A stretch of DNA of 64,000 bases from Spongospora subterranea f. sp. subterranea (Eukaryota; Endomyxa: Phytomyxea; Phytomyxea; Plasmodiophorida), in assembly GCA_049724395.1 (NCBI GenBank), contig JAUGWO010000220.1, forward strand, positions 1 through 64,000. The letters run 5' to 3'. Positions 8,696 through 19,420 of this stretch are shown piece after piece; position 1 is the first letter of the stretch, and each line of letters begins with the position of its first letter. Position numbers and translations under genes: made by a program. Below the pieces are notes generated by a model. That model worked only from the letters and a program-made list of their open reading frames with translations, made no database searches and had not been told where the DNA came from.

Positions 8696-10156
8696 ATGCA
8701 GGCGACTCGCGATAACGAAGCCGAACGTGGCTATGCTTCGTCTTCATCTGACTCTGAATCGTGTGTGGACAGCCGCTGTGAAGAAGTAATTACTCCTCCA
8801 GCCGAAAATGAACTAGTTCCAGAAGCCAACTCGGAACAAGATGAACCCAAGATTCCTGTTGAAGCCGATTTCTGGATGACTACTCGTCAGGCGCAATGTG
8901 GTGCGAACTTATCAGAAAGGATGGCAACATTCATGAAGGCAGTGACTCTAGCTCAGAGTGAATTCGCCGAGAAGCTTGCTGCGATCTCAGCCGGTGAATT
9001 AGCCCGGGCGAAACCAGCCTCTGATGATGCCGCTGTTTATCAAGAATATTGGGTTCAACTGCAGCTCGCTATGCGCCTTTGCCGGACGTGGTCTCAATCA
9101 TCAAAAGAGATGTCTGCTTCCATTAGTCAACTCCTCACCCCAATGGATCGTATCGTTCACGCTGGTCGATCTCGCCTGAAAGAAAGCGCAGTTTGGAACG
9201 TCGAGCTTAACAAGGCCTTGTCTGTTTTCCACACAAATGTTGCCAAGCGTCAAGCGAAATGCTACAAGGCATTGTCTGTTGTTATGACTCCTGAATATTT
9301 TGATCAATCGCCCGCTCGTAAATCACATGCCGTTCGTCGCGCGGCACCAACGGTCACAAAGTACGTTGAACAGATTGAAGAGGCTAATACTTGGATTAGC
9401 AAGTACATGTCCCAACGACCAGTTTTGAAAAACCGTTTGGAAGCGCTTGAGCTTAAGCGCATTGACATCACCCGCAATGCTTTGAAGACGTTTGCTTCGC
9501 AGGTCAAAACTATGGGCAACGTTATGGCAGAGTCGGCAGATGAGATTATGAACGGGGTTGCCAACATTGATGACGAGGTCTGCCGGTTGTCGTTCATAAA
9601 TTCTTGCAGTCTGATGCCGACTCCGCATCTGGAAAACCCTGCTCTGTTTCAGTACACGCTTCCTGTTCCTATTACGGAACTTGGTATCCGTCCGGTTCGC
9701 CAACCGCGGATTCATCAAGCTAACCCTAATGTCGCTCGTGACGATGTTTTTGAAGCCGCTCCAGACAGACAAGCCAGCAGTTCGGTCGCATCGGATGCAA
9801 GCGAGGAAAATAGCGCAATCGGCAAGCGTTTGAGTTCGTTTGCTAACATGATGTTTGGAGGGCAGCAACAGCAGCAGCAGTCTAATCGCCCGCAAAAAAC
9901 GGCATCCAAAACAATGACGATGACAGCAAGTGTTGTTGATGAAGCGGAAATGGCCAGTGACATATTGGATAACGATGATGACGCACATGCCGTTGAGCGG
10001 ACTGTGGGAATGGCAATGGCAAGTGAGCAGCCGACTCGTTTTGGAAACATTGTCGTGCGTTCAGAACTGCCGAAAACCGGTGTAACTGCTCCAATGCAAG
10101 CCATCATCAAGGCACGCCGTGTTCATGATGTGTCGGATGCAGCTCCAATCGCGTAA
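8696..10156 (+). CDS. F-BAR domain protein
   Basis: This intronless frame of 486 residues starts at ATG 8696 (MQATRDNEAERGY). An acidic Ser-rich leader (about 1-60) precedes FWMTTRQAQCGANLSERM, which fits the FCH start of an F-BAR domain. Long helical Ala/Glu/Lys-rich segments follow to about residue 310, with a conserved-looking end (EVCRLSFINSCSLMPTPHL). The C-terminal third is low-complexity with a polyQ run (near 9865-9880) and Ser/Ala-rich linkers. No SH3 or RhoGAP domain was seen. F-BAR proteins form curved dimers on phosphoinositide membranes in endocytosis and cytokinesis. Lack of introns sets it apart from most neighbours. The class is fairly secure; the subfamily is not. Confidence 0.7.
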   Translation: MQATRDNEAERGYASSSSDSESCVDSRCEEVITPPAENELVPEANSEQDEPKIPVEADFWMTTRQAQCGANLSERMATFMKAVTLAQSEFAEKLAAISAGELARAKPASDDAAVYQEYWVQLQLAMRLCRTWSQSSKEMSASISQLLTPMDRIVHAGRSRLKESAVWNVELNKALSVFHTNVAKRQAKCYKALSVVMTPEYFDQSPARKSHAVRRAAPTVTKYVEQIEEANTWISKYMSQRPVLKNRLEALELKRIDITRNALKTFASQVKTMGNVMAESADEIMNGVANIDDEVCRLSFINSCSLMPTPHLENPALFQYTLPVPITELGIRPVRQPRIHQANPNVARDDVFEAAPDRQASSSVASDASEENSAIGKRLSSFANMMFGGQQQQQQSNRPQKTASKTMTMTASVVDEAEMASDILDNDDDAHAVERTVGMAMASEQPTRFGNIVVRSELPKTGVTAPMQAIIKARRVHDVSDAAPIA

Positions 10157-10356
10157 GCGCTTTCGAACAACAAACGTGGATAATATGTGCAGCGATGCCA
10201 TCTTAACAAGTTCAAGAAAGCGAAAATATTAAAAATACATTTGTTGATCATCAAACGTTAGCGGATGAAAACTGTGCATTTTTTTAGATAACACTAGGCA
10301 TTATTCATATACGCAAGCTCTTCCTGGTGAGTTAATCGTTTTCTCGTTCTGTGGAT

Positions 10357-11350
10357 TTAATTGGTTGACATCTGGATATGCTGCGCTGCCCACTCTGCAG
10401 GCCCCGCCTCTGTAGCTGTGCTTTTCTTCAAAGCGTTATCCATTCCCAGGCGCAATTTCATGATTTTGGCACGTTTGACAACAGCATATGCGACCACAGA
10501 TACGACAACCACTACAAGTACCCCGAGAAGGGGTATAAGCCACGATAACAGCGGTGCCGACGACGACTGCGATGCTTGCAACTGCATTATTGCATCTTGT
10601 ATCACATCGCAGTCCCTGATGAGAAGGATGTTTCGGATCAGGAATTCACCGCCCACAGGACTGAACGTGTTGAACATAATCGACACTGTTCCTTGGCGCA
10701 ATTGTGTTCCCAAATTGATACGGGCTCTATGCCATAAATCATCATGTGGAGAGTACTGGAACGATTGTAGTTCGACTGATCGAGCTCCTTAAACCAGACA
10801 ACTCTTAGCACATTGTTACGCTTTATGTTATGAATTTACCATTACAATTACCGTTTGGATCCCCCAGAAGCTTGACCTTTGGAAACGGTCAACTGTTAGA
10901 AATATATGGACTTTGATAGACTACACTCTTACCATAGCTGAACCTCCTTTCGGAAACTTCGCCCAAAACTGTATTGACGTATATTGGTATCCCTAAAAAA
11001 ACAGATGAGCAACGATGGATTGGATTTTAGTTGAAGCATCCCACTTCTTTAGTCACAGCTTGAAAGCAGTCTGGGCGTTTCGCGAGTGGAAAGAAGACCC
11101 CACTGGTCGCCGATGGAATTAGCCTCAGCGCTGGGTCGGGCAGAGTAACCCTTTCATAGGTCGTGAACGCCAGGTGTTGCCCATGCTCGATGGTAGTTCC
11201 TAGCGACGATATGTCCTTGTCGAAAAGGGCCTGATCGGCGAAATTTGCCACGACGATTTCAGCGTTTTGACAACCCTCTGGAACAGCGACGCTACAGGAC
11301 CAAAACGTTGTCAAGAAGACAACGACGATCAAATGCAACATGATCTTCAA
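10357..11350 (-). CDS. Single-pass type I membrane protein, unknown family
   Basis: Four exons are read on the minus strand. Exon 1 starts at 11350 with MKIMLHLIVVVFLTTFWSCS, a clear signal peptide, and ends near 11039. Exon 2 encodes GYQYTSIQFWAKFPKGG, a short exon starts LTVSKGQASGG, and the last exon runs from about 10790 to the stop at 10357. The ectodomain reads beta-rich (FQYSPHDDLWHRARINL, TVSIMFNTFSP). The transmembrane segment is LLSWLIPLLGVLVVVVVSVV (near 10545-10485), followed by a basic anchor (VKRAKIMK) and a short cytosolic tail. The topology is well supported, but no family is recognised. Donor and acceptor sites fit GT..AG in each join. Confidence 0.6.
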
Positions 11351-12559
11351 AAATGTTGGACCTCAGATGGTGGATTGTCATTGCCACAGAAGGTTGGCCG
11401 GTAACGATTACTGTAACGATTGACTGGCTGGCAGCTGGCCAAGAGTGAGTGGGGTCCCCCCTGGGACATGGTGAGTTGTGGGGCTAGCCGTTACACCAAC
11501 AGTCACTCGGTATCCTGGTTGGCACGGCAACGTCCCCTCATGGTTCTCACGTCATCCCATCATATCTAGCAGGGTAGGCATCTCCGGAGCTAGAAGTTAT
11601 GTCGGTTCAGCAATACAGGGAAAGCGAAGCTGACGGGTCAGAATGTTTTCTTTTAATCAATTGGTAGGGATTCATGCTGTAATTGAGTTTCAGCAACACC
11701 ATGATAACCAAATAAAGTTAATAACAAAATGAGGTCATCTAGACAGATTTGATCCCATATCATCTTATGCCCGTATAAATAGCGCCATTTTCGCTTGAAA
11801 ACTATAGAGATCGCTTCTAGACATTTAACATCTGAAACCATCGATTTGAATCAGACTTGAAATGTTGATCAATCGCACAATTGTAATCAACCCAGTCGCC
11901 GACAACAAGCTGGAATATGTATTTTACAAATTATGATCCTTCCTAACTCAAACATCTTCGAACATGACAATCAGAAATTCTGAAACATATTGAACAATTC
12001 GATTTTGCGGTTATTGCCTTCAAACTGTAAATCAACTCATGTTATGGATGCGGCTCTGATTAGTGGCCAATGCAATACTAGGTACATTAGATTTGAATGG
12101 TATGGCGCCAGAAGGCTGCCGCCGGTTCAAAAGGTCATTATGTTCGGTCGCTGACATGACGTAGTTCGCCTGAAAAACAGAATTCTGAGACCAACACCGC
12201 AATTCGAAAACAGAGTTGGTGAAATCACACATCCGCAGCGCCATGGGGATTTTGAACACATTCCGACCTCCTAACGATTCGGATGCAAATTGGAGATCAG
12301 CTTATTAGAGAATGGTGCTTGCTGGCATAACAGCGGAAATCGGAGGGCGCGGACTCTGACAGTCAGGGTCAGCAGTATCGCGTTGAGTGCAATGTACGTA
12401 CAGTACCACCTGCTGTGTTTACGGTTTCAGTTCCAACAGCGGTCAAGTTATACAGTACACTGCAGTTGTGTTGCAATTTTTCACAGCTCTCAGATGATTG
12501 TTTGAAGGACGTCGTTAACCTTTCGTAGTGAGGCCATTTGACCATCGTAATCGTAGCCA
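11351..12559. other. Gene-poor spacer
   Basis: No convincing coding structure is visible on either strand. The longest open stretch, 12259-12032 on the minus strand, has no recognisable content. The stretch probably holds the 5' regions of the flanking genes, which diverge from it. Confidence 0.5.
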
Positions 12560-14903
12560 ATGGACGACGTCGATGTGGCTGGCATTCCATTTGGTGGCAT
12601 GACGCTCGTCAATGCTAATTTCAGTCGCCAGCAAAGCGAATCTAGGTACTCTACTATTTTATCAGCGTGATCATATCTCAAACATTTTGGATCTCAGGGA
12701 TCAACATTATGAAGCAACCAGTAATATCGGTTTTGAGTTTTACGGCTCTGAGAACGACGATGATGAAGAGTTTACACTAGAGCAATCTGAACACCAATCG
12801 AATAGGGCAGGTCCGAGTTCAGATAACGATTTTATCTTCAAGCACACACGATCCAACATGTCATTGGTTGACTGTGATATCCAAGACCTTGAAGGTTTGC
12901 CAACCATGAGTGCTGTCTTTTTAAGGTCTCACCTACTTCACATAGCTTATCTTGACAACTGCGGTGACCCTGACGACATGGAAAACCAACGGCTCGCGAA
13001 TGAGTATATGCACTTCCTGGCGAGTTTTACTGATGAAACAATACCAGGTATGTTCAAATTTACGAAGCCGGTCGCAAATAACTCATTCCACTATTGTTTT
13101 GTAGCTGAAGATGATGATGCTTCTGAAGCTGATGAATCCTATACCTCTGAAGATCTGGAATCGGATTCGGATATTGAGGAACATATATCACGTCCTGTTT
13201 TCGAGCAAAGAGTGTATGGATTTACAGGGTCATGCTGAAGAAACGAATTCTGGTCAGTTCGTTGCCAATCGATCAACAAATTTTGTGTTGAAAGAGTCGC
13301 TAGCGTCAATACGGATCAATTCATTTGTTGCCTCAGAAGAACACAAAAATGAAATTCGACTTCAGTTAACAGGATTGCTGCAGTCTTTGATACAAATCCA
13401 CATAATCGCATCTTGCAATCAGAAAAGCTTCAAAAACGCAATGACTCTGTCATCATTGATGATCGTAAGTCCTCTTTCATCAAAATAACACCTTGCTGAA
13501 ATAATGATGTTCGTGAAGAATCGATTACTCGACGAAAGAGTTCATCAAAGGCAGGCATTGCCTCTTCCTCCTCAGGACGGTGTTCTTCTCGGACGTCACA
13601 CTCAAATTGTTACACGCTCAGCGTGGCAAGCTGCTCTACCTACAGAAATCAGCATCCCCACAGCAACGATCGATATCCCGGCGTTGATCCTTTGGACTAA
13701 AGATTCCCCGGTAAAGCACTTACGGGAGGCGTACAGCATACTTGGTTTAGATAACGTCAATCCCGCTTATATCCCCCCCTATGCGGAACAAGCTGTTCCA
13801 AAACAAACAAAAACTGTCAGATTTACTCCTGGTGAGGACAGTTTGTTGAAACTTGGTCTACAAAAATTTGGCTACGCCCGATCATCTGCTTCGGGTCGCA
13901 ACGTAATGTCCCCGTTGGCTCCTGACTGGGATCGAATATGCCTTCGATTCGTTCCTGGTCGCAAACCAGATCAAGCTAGAGTCCGCTATAAAACTTTATT
14001 CAAGAAAGGCGAATTTGTTAAGGGAGAATTTGTATGTTTTTTCTCTACCTGGCTTGCTCATATATATTGACACTTCTTTAGAACTCTGCAATCGCTTCGA
14101 AAACTGAATCGGTTCATTTAAGCGAAGCCGAATATAAGCTGGCTTGCGAAGTATGCCTCATTGTAGTTTTTCTAAACATCTCGTCCTTAAACAACTCTTT
14201 TCCTAGGGAGTTGCACGGTTTGGACACCAATGGAGTCGCATTGTCAAAGAATATCTGCCACATCGGGATAGGAAAATGGTTAGAAGGTATCTACCACAGT
14301 GTCTTGATTGGCATTACTTTCAATTCGTATTTAGGGAATTTCTCCGTCTATCTGGCCATCCCAATCGTGCTCAAGCAAGCTCCCTAAACGACGACAATCA
14401 CTCTGCAGCACCTTCTGCTTGCGATGGTGCGACAACCGGAAGCCAAGCATGGTCCACGCCGATGGACGACGCAGCTGCTGTAGTTCATGCCGCCCCTGAA
14501 ATGTCGTCAATCCATAATTCCTCGTTAACATCATGCCACATAATGCCTCCGGAATTTGATGATTTTGCTTTGCATGATTTGACTCTACCCGACGAGCCTT
14601 GTTGGACTTTCACATCGGCTGAAGAACAGCCTGCACTGCCGTCACCTTGTGTATTGGAAGTCCGTTTTGACAAAACACTTGACAGGGAGATTCTAACTGC
14701 GGCGAAACTTTACGGTATGTGGTTGCGTTTGGCCTTATGGGACAGATGAGCTTATTTCGTGAACAGGTGCAAATATCAACAACTGGCCACTTGGTAGCTG
14801 TTCGCTCTTAAAACATTCCGGGTACCAACCTGTCATCAAAGCGAGGCTAAAACTGCTAGGACGGTTTCTGGCTCAAAGGACTCAAGAATCTTCCTCTATC
14901 TAA
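12560..14903 (+). CDS. GON4L-like Myb/SANT nuclear protein
   Basis: Start ATG 12560 (MDDVDVAGIPFGG). Exon 1 ends at 12645 and exon 2 starts at 12698. Acidic stretches follow (SENDDDEEFTLEQ; DDDASEADESYTSEDLESDS). Then VRFTPGEDSLLKLGLQKFG with DWDRICLRFVPGRKPDQAR (13820-14010) fits the divergent SANT-type repeat of GON4L proteins. A second repeat (ACEGVARFGHQWSRIVKEYL, about 14200-14260) and a third (DREILTAAKLYG joined to ANINNWPLG) follow. It ends RFLAQRTQESSSI at 14903. At least six exons are joined by short introns. GON4L proteins are nuclear regulators, often repressive, that work with YY1 and chromatin complexes; here the role is inferred. The order of acidic region, SANT repeat and further Myb-like repeats supports the call. 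Confidence 0.7.
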
Positions 14904-15081
14904 GTTGATTATTTATTATTAATATAGACAGCGTACCTTCGCAAAGCTCGTTACCCGTTTTCTTTATCAAACCCTATCTGAAATAATCCCTTTTATATGG
15001 TTGTGCGCTTTCTGGTACTGTAAAATTGTCGGCTTGCTGAACTTCTATTAGAATATTTACATAACTACAAAAAATGTTGCC

Positions 15082-16470
15082 TTACGATGATTTAAGATGT
15101 TTGCAAATTTGTTCAAACTCTCTTTCGTTGGTTTTCATTCCAGCGGCGTCAAATATTTCACGTAACTCAGTTAAACCCCGGCCATCTGAGAAGTCACTTT
15201 CCTGAATGCCATTGAAGGAGAACTTGGGTGGATATAATAATTTCTGAGCAGCTGGACAGTCTCCGTAATTCTTCAAGTTGCAATGATCAGACATTTCATC
15301 ATGTACTTGTTAAAGTGGTTCTTACGATTGTGCTGGCTAAAGACCGATGTGCGGGAGGAAGTTTATGCGATTGGATTGAAGGAGTTCCAGCTGCAACGGT
15401 AGGATCAACGTTGATCGTAACATGTTTGCGCCGGCCAATCGCGTTCTGGTTATTATCGCAATCTAATGCAAAGTTTAAACAGTCTTTGGCTCCGCAATCC
15501 GGACCTCTTCTTGAAGGAAGTCCAAAAGGTATTTCACATATATTTCGCAGAACGCCTCTTCAACAAATTCAGATTTCGTTTCTCTGATGAATGTTAAGTA
15601 ACTTACGGGAGTCTTTTGGATCGGCCTACTTCATGTTGATGTGCGGCTTTGTGGTTTTCTCGCCGTCTTATGCCGATTAGCAGTGGCCGTTTTGGCACTA
15701 ATAGGTCTGACGCTGTATTGGAGACAGACGGTGCTGGCGCTCCGAAACGATCATGCTCAGGATCAACATTTGCCGGTGCCCAATCGTATCCTAATTATGG
15801 ATGAGCAACTATATCTTGTTGGTTGTTTCGCAGTTACGTTTGCGATGATTCGCTCCAACGAACTTAGTAGAGTCGGGATCTCCTTGACGGAAGAAAATTC
15901 TAGTTTCGTCAGGATACAGGATATTCTCAACCCCTTCTCCTTCACTGCACGGTAAACCGAATCGGAAACCCGGTTCTCGCACCGCATTCGGTAGCTTCTG
16001 GCCACGAGTGTTCGATTGCCCTAATGGTTGCTATGAAAATAGTGGTGAACTTGCAGACACTCTCCAGATACAGGGTTTGGGACAAACTTTCTGTCGTGAC
16101 GCGTAAATTGATTCTTTCCTGTCCAAGAAATATTGCCCAATCTCGCTGAAGTCAGACGTATGAAGCAAGTTGTTTGCATTATCAAGCGCCCGACCGTGCA
16201 CCATCCCGAATCGCTGGTCAGAAAGCTTGTTGGCCGCTGGAGAACGTGCCGCCCGAAAACGTGCAATATGAGGAGGTGTACTTGGTCGAGGAACAATCAG
16301 AGATTTAGCTACAGATTCAGTTGCTGGCGGGGAAACGACTGTTCCAGCAGGACGAACATCCGGAATTATGTCGCGAATTGAGCGCATCCGAATTTCTTGG
16401 GCCGAAGTATTATTTGATGGTGATGAGGATAGAACCACAGGGTACTCACCGATCGTGCAATGCAACTCTG
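15082..16470 (-). CDS. EFHB: EFHB/CFAP21-like ciliary microtubule inner protein
   Basis: Minus-strand exons in order read RFGMVHGRALDNANNLLH, then YFLDRKESIYASRQKVCPKP, QSNTRGQKLPNAVREPGF, RFGLPCSEGEGVENILYP, then FVGANHRKRNC and a short FG-turn exon (FGLPSRRGPDCGAKDCLNF). The last is YGDCPAAQKLLYPPKFSF with LTELREIFDAAG, ending at 15082. The order (RxG repeat, YASxxK, xFG turn, S/GANHxxY block, FGxPxP, then LxxxRxxFxxA) parallels EFHB, an inner-doublet microtubule protein. The paired EF-hands that normally end EFHB are absent: the protein stops after CKHLKSS. Exon 1 is not resolved. This is strong evidence that the organism makes a motile flagellum. Confidence 0.65.
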
Positions 16471-16747
16471 GATATGATCTATAATATCCCTTCCGCAGGG
16501 CAGCTTTTTCCGCAAAACATGACTCTAAGCACGTGGAAAACTGGAATCTTTACATCGTAATCCAGATGAGCTTAGCCAACACAATCACTCAAGGCTTGTT
16601 CTAATTCGCAGTCTGGCCATTCGGAATAACGAAAGTGCCTCTGTGCAATGTGTAAAGTTACTGTTTGAAAAATGATGGCGATATCCTGAAAGCGTTTGCG
16701 AATCGTTGTCAACATCGGTTGGGAAAAGCCTTTCATATATTATATTA

Positions 16748-18341
16748 TTATAGAATCCGTCCCAGTAAATAACATAATGCAGCGATGGCAAGGATCTGCC
16801 ACACCTGTATACCAGAGCCTAATGCAAGTTGCGACGCCGCATCCGACGGCATTCCTGCAACCGGTAAATCAGTAAACGGATTTACTGAACTAAATTGGAT
16901 GCCGTTCTCATGTAGTGCATCGATGACAGATTTAGGAGACGTATCTTTCCTGAGTGTCGTGGATGGTGTTGGCGTCCCTGATAATGCAAGAGATTTGCGA
17001 AGGTCATCGTTTTCCTCCATTAATGAAGTATTGACTTGGGTTAATCTAGCAATTTTCAACTCCAGAGCTTCACGCTCTGCTGTTAATTTTACGGAATAAG
17101 CCAGCATCTAATGTTAGGGTTAGCCAAGACTGCCTTGAATGCTGTTCATATACCGTCTAACCTTATCGTATTCTTTCGGACGATTTACCATTGTCGCGAA
17201 TTCTTGACCGAGGGTTGATGGCGCTTTCTTCTGCTAACAACTGAGACAAGCCGAAAATGGGCATGCAGATATCGACAATACCTGTGAAGAGGATGGCACT
17301 GTTTCAGGGGCAGAAGCAACGGTTGGAGATTCAGACTTGGTGACCCCTGATGATATATTTGTCTCAACTGATGGAGCAACAACATCTGTTGCATGAGTTT
17401 TTTGCGAAGTCGATTCAGAAACGATTGAGGAGGTCGGTTCGGCCACATCTGCAGAAGTAAGCATCGGCGGGGATCGGACTTCAACAGAAGAGGACGGTGA
17501 AGAAAGGGGCAATGCAGTTGGAGAAACGCTCTCGAAAGCAGTGATGACAGTTTTAAGTGGTGTTGGCATACTGGTGGGATTTGAAGCTGGTTCCATAGAT
17601 TGTTCCATAGTGGAAGTGGCGGTAGGAACACTTCCCCCGCGAAAACCTATTGCGGAATGGGCTGTAGGAACACCTCCCCCGCCTATTTCGCCATCTGATT
17701 CGGGAAGTGGTATCACCAGTCGGCACTTCAACTTATGTTCATAGTAGGCCCGATGTCCACGTGGGTCATGTTTTTTCTCTTTATCGGTCCAGAGATGGTT
17801 TTGTTCCTCAGTAGACAATTCCTAAATAACAATCATGAAACAAGTCATAATCCGCGACAAACATCACTACACAAGGTAAAACGAGGCTTTGGACGAGAAA
17901 TTTATCCCGAAGATTACGCGGGTTTGTCTGATCAGGATACGATGTTATCTTCACCAAAACAACAGTTATCGTTGCAGATTCGGCTGGAGGAATCGAGCCT
18001 TGAGCGGGCCTTTCGTTGAACAATAAACGCATTGCAAACGGGGGGTCAGGTGCACCCTACCTAACCATATATCGTCTCGGTGCGGTCGTCTTAACTTTGA
18101 ACGCCACAATTTGCTTTGTAATATTCTTGAGAACAAAAGAATAGCTGACCTCGACATTGAGAAGGCCTACAGAACATCGCTCACATTTGAGGCGGAAAAC
18201 GAGAACTTTGCAAAATCAGCACGAACACTGGATTCGCAACTCGCTCGGCGTCACTTCCAAAACCTGCAGCGGATCGGCAGGTTTTATGAGCGTCGATTGT
18301 CCAGAAGGCGATTCTGGTGGTTGCTCGGCGTCATCGCTCAT
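16748..18341 (-). CDS. VAP family protein (MSP domain, coiled coil, tail anchor)
   Basis: Start ATG 18341 (MSDDAEQPPESPSG). The MSP domain reads LQVLEVTPSELRIQ, then after an intron NVEVSYSFVLKNITKQIVAF and KVKTTAPRRYM, then AQGSIPPAESATITVVL and DKFLVQSLVL. This aligns to VAPA/B without gaps across the FFAT-binding face, including the hallmark KVKTTAPRRY. A Ser/Thr/Pro-rich linker (about 17750-17240) is unusually long for VAP. The last exon (17107-16748) holds a coiled coil (TAEREALELKIARLTQ) and a C-terminal membrane segment (VWQILAIAALCYLLGRIL). VAPs sit in the ER membrane and recruit FFAT-motif lipid-transfer proteins at contact sites. At least five introns are inferred. Junctions in the linker and before the last exon are approximate. 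Confidence 0.88.
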
Positions 18342-19420
18342 CCGAGCCCTCACGATCCAGATTCAAACTCTAAATATTGTGTCTGGAATGACTCGACGGA
18401 AACCAAATCGCAATACAGTCGCAAGTTGTTTTAATGTTCACGATATTCACGATACAACAGTGGACATGTTAAGGGGTTGCAGCGACGCATGTTTGTTTCC
18501 TTGCCTGTGTGCGGCTGCTGAGTGCTGGCGTGTGTTGGAACAGGGCCACTGTACATTGTTCCTCATTTACCATCGAGACCCGATTAGAAGATGAACAGGG
18601 ACGATCGCTGGCAGTCGTCCGGCGCCAGCCTGTGTCTAATAATCTGGTCAGCGTCCGTGATTGACGACATCACAGCACCACTTCTGTTATCATATATTTT
18701 GACGTTATCTTACCTCGCCGTCGGCTCTAATTTCTCGTGTAGGGCGACATGGAACTAGTTTTCTTATGTGTCGCCTTATATCTGGTTTCCGAATCGCGTT
18801 CTTTGCTCAATTTTTCCGCCAGACTTCTTCACTGTTCCAATACAATAGTGTTCCAACACTGTTTTTTATGTTCAATTTGTGTCAAATTGCATTCATCCAC
18901 CATTAAAGAACTAACATCAAATTTATTTTGCGGCAACAACAAGCAGCGATCGATATATATCGTTCAGTTCTATTTTTTGTCAGGCCCCGTGCAAATTTAT
19001 TGTTTTTTGTAAAAGAGGACTAACTTTAGTACATCTTGCTCGCGACCATCACCTCAACACTATATTGACTGCGATAACTTATTATAGGTAGTACATCGGA
19101 TACGATCGATTTCGGGTAGGAATTTCACATTCTGAATCCAGCTATATTGGCCAAAAAGGGGTGCTTTCATTTTCGCTAAGGCGATTCGCCGGTCATGTTG
19201 TCGCGAATAAGGAATAAGATTTCCGGCGACAAACAGGTCTGGTGCTGGCTTTCCTAGTGGCAACTTGTTCCTGGGTTTCATGCAACTGACAAAGTCTATA
19301 ATTTATTTTCAATAGGGCAGGAGCACCCCGCGTTCACACAAATCCGCTCATAGCCATTTTTTTTCTGCTGACGTGAGTTGAATTGAAGCAAAGAAATTGT
19401 GGCATAACGGTTTTCACCTT
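18342..19420. other. Spacer with no recognised gene
   Basis: AT-rich sequence between the VAP start and the 5-phosphatase gene. A minus-strand open stretch at 19281-19060 and a plus stretch at 18749-19012 have no recognisable content. The first exon of the downstream gene may lie near its right end. Confidence 0.4.

Noticed and set aside
9101-10110. Minus-strand open frames opposite the F-BAR gene
   Set aside because: They are shadows of the plus-strand coding frame, with no independent motif.
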